Below, one piece after another: positions 14,201 to 21,409 of a stretch of 28,329 nucleotides of DNA; position 1 is the stretch's first letter; each line of letters begins with the position of its first letter. Source of the DNA: CAZNYG01 sp964577205 (GTDB lineage: Bacteria > Elusimicrobiota > Endomicrobiia > Endomicrobiales > CAIRNS01); assembly GCA_964577205.1 (NCBI GenBank), contig CAZNYG010000025.1, positions 1-28,329 on the forward strand. The letters run 5' to 3'. Below the pieces are notes generated by a model. That model had not been told where the DNA came from. It searched no databases and was given only the letters and a program-made list of their open reading frames with translations. A program made the position numbers and the translations under genes.

Positions 14201-15136
14201 ATGGAAAGATCTCCCGACAGCCCTTCATCTCCCTATTTCGTGTGCCCGTCCTGCGGCGTCATCGCGCGGGACGCTTCCGGGGCCATGAAGGAACCCAATA
14301 CCCCTGCTCCCTGCTGCGGGGCGACGGGGGATATACGGGGATCATGGCCGCCGCTGGCCGTGGCGACAGTAATGTCATTTGCCGGATCCCAGGGACGGCA
14401 TCCCCAGCCTTCGGCCCTCCTGTATGCCGCTGTCGCTCAGGCCCTCCTCGAAGCTGCTGTCCTTCACATGGTGAAACTGGAATCACCGACGGACAGGACC
14501 GGCAGCCTGCTGCTCGAAGGAAAACGGGATATCGTTTCCCTCATCACGGTGCACGACACCTTGAGCGAGGCGCCGCTGACATCCGTGCTTGGCGATGAAT
14601 TCGTCGAAAATATCCTTGATCTCGCGCGGCTGCGCGATGCCATCGTGGCGGATTTCTTTCACGCGGTGACGGACAAAGAAGCGGAGATCATCGGGTTTAC
14701 CGGCACCCATCTTTTGGAAAGTTTCATGCTGCTGCACAACGATATCGTGCGCCGGTTCAAAGACGCGGGCAGGGAGGGAAAACACGGCAAACGCATACTT
14801 ATAGTCGACGACGAGCCGAAGGCCCTTGATCACATGGGACGCTTCGTTGAGCGTCAGGGTATAACGGCGTTAAGGGCTCCGAACGGCGCCGAGGCGCTGC
14901 GCCTTTACCGGGAGCATAAGCCGGACTGTGTATTTCTCGACGTATCGCTCCCGGACATGGACGGACTTTCCGTCCTTGCCGGCATGAAAGAGTCCGGACA
15001 TGTCTCCCGCATATACTTCGTCACCGGCATCGGCGGCGAAGCTTTCGCGAAAGAAGCTGAACGCCTGGGCGCCGCGGGATATCTTTCGAAACCCATCGAT
15101 CTGGTTTCCCTGGCAGAAATAGTCAAGTCGGTATGA
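14201..15136 (+). CDS. Response regulator: zinc-ribbon-like N-terminus, helical middle, C-terminal receiver domain
   Basis: Residues about 200-311 are a CheY-like receiver domain: acidic pocket IVDDE (Asp203, Asp204), phosphorylation site in FLDVSLPDMDG (Asp247), switch Thr275 and Lys297 in LSKPID. The N-terminus has CPSCG and, about 25 residues later, CCG, suggesting a small zinc ribbon. The middle (about 60-190) is helical with no family I recognise. Having the receiver at the C-terminus, without a DNA-binding output domain, is unusual. The helical part may be a sensor or dimer module. No histidine kinase gene is adjacent, so it is an orphan. The ATG at 14201 is chosen because it is just ahead of the cysteine motif; the frame is open upstream to a GTG at 14144. 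Confidence 0.8.
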   Translation: MERSPDSPSSPYFVCPSCGVIARDASGAMKEPNTPAPCCGATGDIRGSWPPLAVATVMSFAGSQGRHPQPSALLYAAVAQALLEAAVLHMVKLESPTDRTGSLLLEGKRDIVSLITVHDTLSEAPLTSVLGDEFVENILDLARLRDAIVADFFHAVTDKEAEIIGFTGTHLLESFMLLHNDIVRRFKDAGREGKHGKRILIVDDEPKALDHMGRFVERQGITALRAPNGAEALRLYREHKPDCVFLDVSLPDMDGLSVLAGMKESGHVSRIYFVTGIGGEAFAKEAERLGAAGYLSKPIDLVSLAEIVKSV

Positions 15137-15138
15137 CT

Positions 15139-15178
15139 GTCATTGCGGACGCCCGAAGGCGCCGGCGCAATGACTTTT
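15139..15178 (+). terminator. Terminator-like palindrome after the response regulator gene
   Basis: GTCATTGCG (15139-15147) and CGCAATGAC (15166-15174) form a 9-bp stem, with a GCC/GGC hairpin inside and four T after it. The core GTCATTGCG is also typical of dispersed REP-like palindromes, so it may be such an element acting as a terminator. Confidence 0.6.
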
Positions 15179-15228
15179 CAGTGGACGTGCTTGAGCTCCT
15201 GTGATCAATTGCTGATGGAAGGATCTGT

Positions 15229-16389
15229 ATGCTTTTGACGGGTACTTACGCTGTCCTCGGATTATCCTGCGTTATCGCGATAGTACTGACGGTTTGCATC
15301 CTCGCCGGGCGCGTCAGCCTGATGAGAAAGCAGCCCCCTGCCGCCGGGCCGCTCCCGCGCGTCTCGCTGCTCAAGCCGATGAAAGATATCGACGACGGGC
15401 TGCGCGGGAACCTCGAGAGCTTTTTTACCCTGGATTATCCCGGTTACGAGATCATATTCGGCGTCGATACACTGGAAGATCCCTGCCTGCCGGTCGTGCG
15501 CGAGGCCATGGCGGCCCATCCGGATATCCCGGCGGCCATTATCCCGACCGGCGCGGTAAAGCGGATGAACCCGAAGATCGAGACGCTGGACTGCCTGGCG
15601 GGAACGGCGGCCGCCTCGCTGCTCTGGGTCACCGATTCCAATACGCGCGTCGATCCCGGGACGCTCAAGTCCCTGGCCCGCGAGGCACGGGAAGGCGCCG
15701 CGATCGTTTTCTCGCCGATCCAGGGGGACGGCAGCCGTTCTTTTGGAAGCCTTATCGCGAACATGTATCTCAATTATTTCGTTTCCGGCAGCATTTTATC
15801 GTCGTGGCATGTGACCGGGATCCCCGTCATCGTCGGCAAATCGATGCTCATAGCGCGGGACGCTCTGGATAAAATGGGTGGGTTCAATCAATTTAAAGAA
15901 TATCTCGCCGAAGATTACATGATGGGTGAGCTGTTCTCCTCCAGAGGGTTCAGGGTCTCGACGAACAGTACCTGGGTCACCAACTGGAACACCGCGACGA
16001 CGATCAGGGCTTTCTGCGCGCGCGTGACCCGCTGGGAAAAGCTGCGTTATCATATCAACCGGCCGATGTACATAGCCGAGATACTTTCCAATCCGATGGG
16101 ACTGGCGCTGATATCGCTCCTGTGGCTTGGCGCGCGCGGCGTGCCGGTTGCCGCCGGCATCGCGGCGCTGGCGCTGTTTGTCGAATACGCGGTCTTTTTT
16201 TCCGTCGCGCGGCACGGGCGGTCGAATATCCGGCTGATCGCGCTGGTCCCTGCGGCGGCCGTTATGCGTAACATACTTCTTCTTTTCATGTATCCGGTGC
16301 CATTTTTCAGCAGTTCGGTGAAATGGCGCGGCCGCAAAATAGGCATAGGGGATAAAAGCAGGATAGCGTACTGTCATGAATGCAACTGA
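15229..16389 (+). CDS. Ceramide glucosyltransferase / HpnI-like family 2/21 glycosyltransferase
   Basis: The 386-residue membrane protein has an N-terminal helix (3-27), a GT-A domain and several C-terminal helices (about 285-370). The GT21 signature is complete: Asp80 in IIFGVDT, Asp136 in WVTDSN, Asp229 in AEDYMMG, and RVTRW (265-269) as the (Q/R)xxRW motif. It follows LLKPMKDIDDGLRGNLESFF, typical of ceramide glucosyltransferase-like and HpnI proteins. The family transfers a sugar from a UDP-sugar to a lipid; the lipid (ceramide, hopanoid or other) cannot be told here, as no hopanoid or sphingolipid genes are in view. A GGAAGG ribosome-binding site precedes the ATG. It overlaps the next gene by 14 bases, so the two glycosyltransferases are likely partners. 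Confidence 0.87.
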   Translation: MLLTGTYAVLGLSCVIAIVLTVCILAGRVSLMRKQPPAAGPLPRVSLLKPMKDIDDGLRGNLESFFTLDYPGYEIIFGVDTLEDPCLPVVREAMAAHPDIPAAIIPTGAVKRMNPKIETLDCLAGTAAASLLWVTDSNTRVDPGTLKSLAREAREGAAIVFSPIQGDGSRSFGSLIANMYLNYFVSGSILSSWHVTGIPVIVGKSMLIARDALDKMGGFNQFKEYLAEDYMMGELFSSRGFRVSTNSTWVTNWNTATTIRAFCARVTRWEKLRYHINRPMYIAEILSNPMGLALISLLWLGARGVPVAAGIAALALFVEYAVFFSVARHGRSNIRLIALVPAAAVMRNILLLFMYPVPFFSSSVKWRGRKIGIGDKSRIAYCHECN

Positions 16390-17731
16390 TCCGATCCGTT
16401 CAAAGAAAGCCTGGATAACCGCCGCGGTCATGGGCCTTGGCCATATGCGGGCGGCTTATCCTTTACGCGCCCTCGCGCACGAAAGGATTCTTATCGACGG
16501 GGAAGCCGGCCTGTGTCCGCCGAAGGAATACCAGTTCTGGGGCAGGCTGCGCAACGCGTATTACCTGATGTCGCGCACCAGGGACATCCCGCTGATCGGC
16601 TCCCCTCTCTACAGTATCGTCGGCGCCATACAGGACATTCCCTCGTATTATCCGTCGAGAGACCTTTCAGCTCCCAGTTTCGGGACGCGCTATCTTCGCT
16701 TCATGATAGAACAGGGAGGGCTCAGCGCCTCCATCCGTGAGAAGATCGCCGGTGATCTGCGGCCCGTGGTCAACACGTTTTACGCCGCCGCCATGGCGAT
16801 CGACGCGAAGGATAAGTCGCCCCGGGACAACTACCTTCTCATGTGCGATACGGATTTCAACCGGGTGTGGGTGGCAGAGCGGCCCGCGGCAAGCCGAATA
16901 AAGTATCTGGTTCCCTGCACCGGGGTCAAGAAAAGGCTCCTGGAGTACGGTGTCCCCGAAGAACGGATCTTCCTGACCGGTTTTCCGCTGCCCAAAGAGA
17001 ACATCGGTACCGCGGAAAACATGGAGATCCTCCGGGGCGACCTTTTCAACCGCCTCCTCCGGCTGGACCCTTCGCGGCGTTTTTTCAATTTCCACGAGCA
17101 TTCGGTAGAACACTTCCTTGGGAAAACGGTACCTGAAACCATCCCCGACGCGCCGTTAACCCTGATGTTCACGGTCGGCGGCGCGGGCGTACAGTCGGAC
17201 ATGGCCCTTTCCATCCTGAAAGGCATCCGGCAGGAGATCACGGACGGGAGTATGAAGGTCATCCTTTCGGCGGGCATCCGGCGCGACGTGCGCGACCGCT
17301 TCCGCGCTTTCGTCCGGGCCATGCGGCTGGACGGCTGTATCGGCGGCGGGATAGAGATCCTTTACCATGACGACATATTCGCTTTCTTCGACGCGTTCAA
17401 CCTGGCTCTCCGCGAGACGGACGTGCTGTGGACCAAACCGAGCGAGCTTACGTTCTATTGCGCCCTGGGCATTCCCATCCTGACGTCGGAAGCGGTGGGC
17501 AGCCACGAGGAAAGGAACCGGCGGTGGCTGCAGGACGTGCACGCGGGAGTCCGCCCGGCGGGAGCCCTGGAACATACCGGGGAATGGCTGAACGATCTGC
17601 GCGACAGCGGTGTGCTGGCCGAAGCCGCCTGGGACGGATTTCTCAAGGGAAGAAAGCTCGGCGCCTACCGGATCGAGGAGCTGGTCAACGGAGGGCAATG
17701 CCTCGACGGCGTAACGCCGCTTGAAAGATGA
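16376..17731 (+). CDS. GT-B-fold protein resembling MurG / MGDG synthase
   Basis: The 451-residue protein has GLGHMRAAYPLR (21-32), like the GHxxAA loop of MGDG-synthase and MurG enzymes. FTVGGAGVQ (265-273) sits where MurG has its glycine-rich nucleotide-sugar loop, and WTKPSELTFYCALGIPIL (352-369) sits where donor-binding KPxxLT...A..G.P motifs occur. These point to a GT-B glycosyltransferase, but it is not a standard MurG and the family name is uncertain. No membrane helix or signal is evident; it probably acts on the cytoplasmic face. It overlaps the upstream lipid glucosyltransferase gene by 14 bases, suggesting action on the same glycolipid. The substrate is unknown. Confidence 0.65.
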   Translation: MNATDPIRSKKAWITAAVMGLGHMRAAYPLRALAHERILIDGEAGLCPPKEYQFWGRLRNAYYLMSRTRDIPLIGSPLYSIVGAIQDIPSYYPSRDLSAPSFGTRYLRFMIEQGGLSASIREKIAGDLRPVVNTFYAAAMAIDAKDKSPRDNYLLMCDTDFNRVWVAERPAASRIKYLVPCTGVKKRLLEYGVPEERIFLTGFPLPKENIGTAENMEILRGDLFNRLLRLDPSRRFFNFHEHSVEHFLGKTVPETIPDAPLTLMFTVGGAGVQSDMALSILKGIRQEITDGSMKVILSAGIRRDVRDRFRAFVRAMRLDGCIGGGIEILYHDDIFAFFDAFNLALRETDVLWTKPSELTFYCALGIPILTSEAVGSHEERNRRWLQDVHAGVRPAGALEHTGEWLNDLRDSGVLAEAAWDGFLKGRKLGAYRIEELVNGGQCLDGVTPLER

Positions 17732-17760
17732 TTGACCTTGCCATGGCAAAGAGATAACAT
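17732..17760 (+). promoter_or_regulatory. Promoter with a 12-bp palindrome (operator-like) between its boxes
   Basis: TTGACC (17732-17737) and TAACAT (17755-17760) are 17 bases apart. The spacer starts with the perfect palindrome TTGCCATGGCAA (17738-17749). A protein bound there would block RNA polymerase. The -35 box begins directly after the stop codon of the GT-B gene, and a strong ribosome-binding site (AAGGAGGG) follows at 17765. Confidence 0.6.
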
Positions 17761-17779
17761 AATTAAGGAGGGTATGACA

Positions 17780-18046
17780 ATGGCTAAAACGATACTGGTG
17801 GCTCTGCTTAACCACCGCCGTGGATCCGCGGTGGAGTTCCAGCGTGTTATTTCGGAATTCGGGTGCATCATCAAGACCCGTCTCGGGATACACGATGGCG
17901 TCCTCGACAGGTGTTCCGACGAGGGACTGATCATGCTTGAACTGGTGGGCGACCGTTCCCAGGCCAACGAGCTTCAGGCCAAACTCGACGGTCTCAAAGG
18001 CGTTGCTACCCGGCTCGTCGATATTTCCGTCATGGAGGAAAAGTGA
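17780..18046 (+). CDS. Small ACT-fold regulatory-type protein (TM1266 / iron-only hydrogenase system regulator-like)
   Basis: The 88-residue protein has the beta-alpha-beta pattern of the TM1266 group: FQRVISEFGCIIKTRLGIHD, then DRCSDEGLIMLELVGD, then LDGLKGVATRLVDI. Family members are small ferredoxin/ACT-fold proteins, thought to bind a ligand or act as regulators; a few lie near [FeFe] hydrogenase genes, but no hydrogenase is in this window. The ATG at 17780 is 7 bases after AAGGAGGG; an ATG at 17774 is too close. It opens a three-gene unit with its own promoter and a palindromic site. Its stop overlaps the next start (GTGA). Function is inferred from fold only. Confidence 0.75.
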   Translation: MAKTILVALLNHRRGSAVEFQRVISEFGCIIKTRLGIHDGVLDRCSDEGLIMLELVGDRSQANELQAKLDGLKGVATRLVDISVMEEK

Positions 18047-18339
18047 AAAAGAAGAGCATCCTGATCGCCGCCGCGGTTACAATAGCCGCGGTCGTCGTGG
18101 TGTTTGCCGCTGCGGGGAGCGGGGCGCAGGGGCCGCACCGGTCAGGATCCGCGCAGACGCGGGCAGCGGGGGCATTTGCCTCAGCCCGCAAAAGCATTGT
18201 CCGCGGGGTGGCTCTCTGGGAGCGGAGAGTGGCCGGTTTCGTCAGCCGGATCATCAGGATGTACGAGGGATCTCCGTATTCGTATGAAAATTTCAAGAAG
18301 GCGGCGGACGATATAGGCCGGGCTTCAAATATTAAATAA
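18043..18339 (+). CDS. Small membrane-anchored protein, unknown function
   Basis: The 98-residue protein starts with GTG overlapping the previous stop. Residues 5-26 (SILIAAAVTIAAVVVVFAAAG) form one membrane helix or an uncleaved signal. A basic, Ala-rich region follows, and then an amphipathic helix (ALWERRVAGFVSRIIRMYEG). I do not recognise a family. Its tight position between the TM1266-like gene and an ArnT-like gene (3-base gap to the latter) suggests a role at the inner membrane beside the glycosyltransferase. It has no Cys and no obvious active site. Confidence 0.65.
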   Translation: MKKKSILIAAAVTIAAVVVVFAAAGSGAQGPHRSGSAQTRAAGAFASARKSIVRGVALWERRVAGFVSRIIRMYEGSPYSYENFKKAADDIGRASNIK

Positions 18340-18342
18340 GGA

Positions 18343-19788
18343 ATGATCGAAACTATGCGTTCGTTTCTTCGTGACGGCCGGTTCCTTTTTTTATTTGTCC
18401 TGCTGGTCCCCGGTATCATGATCTTTCACCGGCTGGGCGAGACATACCTCGCGGGCGACGACACTTATTATTCTCAGATAGCGAAGGAGATGGCCCGTTC
18501 GGGCGATTATCTTACCCCGCGCTATGCCGGCAGGCCCGACTTCCACACCAGCAAACCGCCCCTGCTTTACTGGATGAACGCCCTGTCCGGCAAAGCGTTC
18601 GGGTTCGGTTCGTTCGGTATGCGGTTCCCTTCCGCTTTGCTTGGATTCGCCGGGGTGATCGCGCTGTTCTTCTTTGTCCGCCGTTATTTCGACGTGTATA
18701 CCGCTTTTGCCGCTTCCCTTATACTCGCGTTCACGCAGCAATACCTGTACCATGCCCGGAGCGCCGTGACCGACGGGCCGTTCGCCGTTCTCTTCGCGCT
18801 GACGCTCATGGCGTTCTGGGTGGCGCGTACCGAAAAGAAAGACGCTTTCTTTTATGTCATGGGACTTTTCCTTGCCATGACGGTCATGACGCGGCAGGCC
18901 GCGGGCTTTTTTGTCCTGCCCGTGATCGCGGCGTATATCGTTTTCGCCAGGGAATACGCCCTGCTGAAAAGAGGCCATTTGTACGGGGGTATGCTTCTTG
19001 CCGCTGCGCTGATCATCCCGTGGCACGCGGCTATGTACCGGATGTACGGAAAAGAGTTCATTGACACGTATATGGGCGTAATGTTGAAAACCGGCATCAC
19101 CGGTTATCCGGCGGGGTATTCATCCAGCCCTTCGCTTAATCCATGGTACGCTTATTTCGATATCCTGCTCAGCAACTACTGGCCGTGGCTGCCGTTCCTC
19201 GCCGTCGGCATAGTACAGTCGGTAAAAGGATATCGCCGTTTTGATGATGCCCGGCGGCGGACGGTCCTGTTCGTGCTTCTCTGGAGCGCGGTGCCTTTCC
19301 TGATATTTCAAGCGGCGAAGGTGAAGCAGTTCCACTACATCATGCCGCTCTATTTCCCGTTCGCGATCCTGTCCGGCGCGGTATTCGCCCGTTTCGGCGG
19401 AAAAGCGCGTGACCGGGCGTTGGCGGCCCTTATGATCGTAACGGGCGCTCTGGCGGTGACGGCCCTGGCGGTCCCTCTCATACCCCGCACGCTGGACAGT
19501 CACGAGTTTGACGATACCATGCTCCTTATTCCCGCGGCAAAAAACGTCGACGGAGATATTCTCACTGTCCGCGACGGCTGCTGCCACTACAGCAGTTCGT
19601 TCATGTTTTACGGCGATAAAAAGGTCGTCGTCGCGCCGGATGACGAAGTGGCTGAAAATGTGCGGGCCGGGCTTACCGGCGCTTACGTGATGTCGAAAGA
19701 GAATGCCGCCCGCCTCTGGGGAAAAATCCCCGCCAGCGCTTCGGTCATTGCCGAAAGCGAAAAGTCCATCCTTTTCGAGGTTAAGTAG
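18343..19788 (+). CDS. ArnT-like / PMT-family membrane glycosyltransferase
   Basis: The 481-residue protein is a GT83/GT39-type polytopic transferase. An N-terminal helix is followed by the periplasmic acidic motif LAGDDTYYSQIAKEM (Asp39, Asp40), then GDYLTPRYAG and HTSKPPLLYWM, all typical of ArnT-like enzymes. About ten further helices and a C-terminal soluble tail (from about 385) follow. Family members move a sugar from undecaprenyl phosphate to a lipid A or protein acceptor on the outer face of the inner membrane. Whether this one uses aminoarabinose is unknown, as no arn genes are nearby. Short spacing to the preceding small gene places it last in that operon; a strong terminator follows. 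Confidence 0.87.
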   Translation: MIETMRSFLRDGRFLFLFVLLVPGIMIFHRLGETYLAGDDTYYSQIAKEMARSGDYLTPRYAGRPDFHTSKPPLLYWMNALSGKAFGFGSFGMRFPSALLGFAGVIALFFFVRRYFDVYTAFAASLILAFTQQYLYHARSAVTDGPFAVLFALTLMAFWVARTEKKDAFFYVMGLFLAMTVMTRQAAGFFVLPVIAAYIVFAREYALLKRGHLYGGMLLAAALIIPWHAAMYRMYGKEFIDTYMGVMLKTGITGYPAGYSSSPSLNPWYAYFDILLSNYWPWLPFLAVGIVQSVKGYRRFDDARRRTVLFVLLWSAVPFLIFQAAKVKQFHYIMPLYFPFAILSGAVFARFGGKARDRALAALMIVTGALAVTALAVPLIPRTLDSHEFDDTMLLIPAAKNVDGDILTVRDGCCHYSSSFMFYGDKKVVVAPDDEVAENVRAGLTGAYVMSKENAARLWGKIPASASVIAESEKSILFEVK

Positions 19789-19822
19789 TTTTTAGTCTCG
19801 AGAAAAAACCCCGGGTAAATAT

Positions 19823-19857
19823 AAAAAAAGACAGGGATGATCTCCCTGTCTTTTTTT
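19823..19857. terminator. Strong bidirectional intrinsic terminator
   Basis: A perfect 15-bp stem (AAAAAAAGACAGGGA at 19823-19837 against 19843-19857) with loop TGATC has T-runs on both strands. It ends the ArnT-like gene's transcript on the plus strand and the DUF3078-mscL transcript on the minus strand. Confidence 0.93.
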
Positions 19858-19885
19858 CCGGTCATTGATCGTCGTTGACTTTGTC

Positions 19886-19924
19886 TCTGATCCCTCGTCC
19901 AGCGTCCCATGTCCCGTGTCTTGT
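19886..19924. repeat. Solo arm of the GTCCCATGTCCC dispersed repeat
   Basis: The sequence GCGTCCCATGTCCCGTGTC (19902-19920), preceded by GATCCC, matches the right arms of the palindromes at 24397 and 25245. No opposing left arm is present. It lies in the gap between the terminator and the mscL stop. Confidence 0.55.
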
Positions 19925-19932
19925 TGTTACCG

Positions 19933-20376
19933 CTATTTCAATTCAGAGGTGCAGTGCGGGCAGCGGGTCGCTTTCAGGGGGACAGCCGATAAACAGAAAG
20001 GGCAGTCCTTCGTTGAAGGCGCCGCGGCAGGCGCGGGCTTCTGCATCCGGTTGATATTCTTGATAAGGATGAATACCGAGAACGCGACGATAACGAAACT
20101 GATGACGCTGTTAACGAAAATGCCGTAATTAATGGTTACCGCGTGCGCGGCTTTGGCTTCGGACATGGAAAGGTACGGGCCCGCCGGCATTCCCTGTTTC
20201 AATGTGACAAAAAGGTTGCTGAAATCGACTTTACCCAGCAGCAGCCCGATCGGCGGCATAAGGACGTCGTTCACCATCGAAGTGACGATCGAACCGAAAG
20301 CCGCGCCCAGGATGATACCCACCGCCATGTCCACTACGTTTCCCCGCATCGCGAATGCCTTGAACTCTTTTAACAT
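19933..20376 (-). CDS. mscL: Large-conductance mechanosensitive channel MscL with C-terminal zinc ribbon
   Basis: The 147-residue protein begins MLKEFKAFAMRGNVVDMAVG and continues GAAFGSIVTSMVNDVLMPPIG, the diagnostic first helix and pore region of MscL; the second helix is about 82-106. The channel opens under membrane tension and protects against osmotic downshock. Instead of the usual short helical tail it ends in CPFC...CPHC (Cys125, 128, 139, 142), a small zinc-ribbon, seen in some MscL proteins of uncultured phyla and others. A GGAGG ribosome-binding site precedes it. It follows the DUF3078 gene by 23 bases, so the two are probably co-transcribed. Confidence 0.96.
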   Translation of the reverse strand: MLKEFKAFAMRGNVVDMAVGIILGAAFGSIVTSMVNDVLMPPIGLLLGKVDFSNLFVTLKQGMPAGPYLSMSEAKAAHAVTINYGIFVNSVISFVIVAFSVFILIKNINRMQKPAPAAAPSTKDCPFCLSAVPLKATRCPHCTSELK

Positions 20377-20399
20377 TTGATCCTCCGTTCTATTTTACT

Positions 20400-21284
20400 T
20401 CACATGTCCAGCTTGTACGTCACGCCGAGGCCCAGGTTTTCCTTGAGGCGCATGACAGGGTCTACTTCCTTGTCGTAGAGCACCTGGAACGTCAAATTCA
20501 CCATGATGTATTTGGTAATACTCACGGAAAGCGTGTTCTCCCAGTTGACGTCCGGGTCCTGCCAGTAGTTCTCGTTCGGCAGGCCTTTGAGCCGGTCGGA
20601 CTCGGAACTGTACAGGGCTTTGAAGATCGAGAGTTTGCTGGTAAAGGTCATTTTCTCGTCAGCGAGCGGCGAAGTGAAATCCGTGACCGACAGAAAGCCG
20701 CCGTCGCGGGTGTAAATATCTTCGCGGGCAGCGGTCGCGGCGTTAAGGACTTCCCGGTTCTGGCGCTGTTTGAGCGCGGCGCCGAAGCGCGTCGAGAGTT
20801 CGCGTTTGCCCTGCTTGATAAGCGTGCGGGCGATACCGGCGGATTCGGTGTACTGCACCGGGTTGAGCCAGCGGTTGATGGCGGGATCGCTGGTGTCAAT
20901 GAACTGGGTTTCCACCCTGACGGAAGCGTAGGGGTCGACGAACCCGCCGAGAGTCATACGGAAAAGCGATTCGAAATCGATCAGGTCGCTGGATTTGGCG
21001 GGCTTGGCCCATTCCCGGGTGGTCTTGTCCTGGCTGAGCGTCTGCCCGAACTGGAGTTTCAGCGTGTTGCGGTTATGTACGACGGGACTGAGCTGTTTTT
21101 CGGCGAGCGAGTTGGATGTCGCGGCCCAGGAGAGGGCTCCCGCTTCTCCGCCGGCCCAGTTATCGCTGTAGGCGTTCTGCGCCAGGGTGAGGTTGGAATC
21201 TACCGTGATCTTCCACGGTTCCGCGCCGCTTTGGATGGAACAAGCGGCCAGCACTGCTGTCACGACGGCGATCAGGCGTTTCAT
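20400..21284 (-). CDS. DUF3078 family outer-membrane-type protein
   Basis: The 294-residue protein has an N-terminal signal (MKRLIAVVTAVLAACSIQSG). Its LAAC could be a lipobox, which would make it a lipoprotein. The mature part begins WKITVDSNLTLAQNAYSDNWAGGE, the DUF3078 hallmark. It continues as alternating beta strands with aromatic ends and finishes with LGVTYKLDM, consistent with an outer-membrane beta-barrel. Function in the family is unknown. A lipid-modified Cys and a barrel would be unusual together, so the LAAC may be chance. It is the first gene of a two-gene minus-strand unit with mscL, from a promoter overlapping that of the divergent photolyase gene. Confidence 0.8.
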   Translation of the reverse strand: MKRLIAVVTAVLAACSIQSGAEPWKITVDSNLTLAQNAYSDNWAGGEAGALSWAATSNSLAEKQLSPVVHNRNTLKLQFGQTLSQDKTTREWAKPAKSSDLIDFESLFRMTLGGFVDPYASVRVETQFIDTSDPAINRWLNPVQYTESAGIARTLIKQGKRELSTRFGAALKQRQNREVLNAATAAREDIYTRDGGFLSVTDFTSPLADEKMTFTSKLSIFKALYSSESDRLKGLPNENYWQDPDVNWENTLSVSITKYIMVNLTFQVLYDKEVDPVMRLKENLGLGVTYKLDM

Positions 21285-21324
21285 GGTTATGGCCCTCCGG
21301 ATATGGCAGTAGATTGCTGACGCT

Positions 21325-21353
21325 ATTATAAAAAATTTTTAAACGATTTTGAA
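21325..21353 (-). promoter_or_regulatory. Promoter of DUF3078-mscL
   Basis: On the minus strand, TTCAAA (21348-21353) is followed after 17 bases by TATAAT (21325-21330). The -35 box overlaps that of the divergent photolyase promoter. Confidence 0.6.
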
Positions 21354-21376
21354 CGGGACCGGTAAAAAAGTATAAT
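21349..21376 (+). promoter_or_regulatory. Promoter of the photolyase gene
   Basis: TTGAAC (21349-21354) is followed after 16 bases by a perfect TATAAT (21371-21376). Transcription would start near 21383, about 27 bases before the ATG. Confidence 0.6.
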
Positions 21377-21409
21377 GGGGTGAGGTCAAAGGAAAAGGAA
21401 AGAAAGGAT

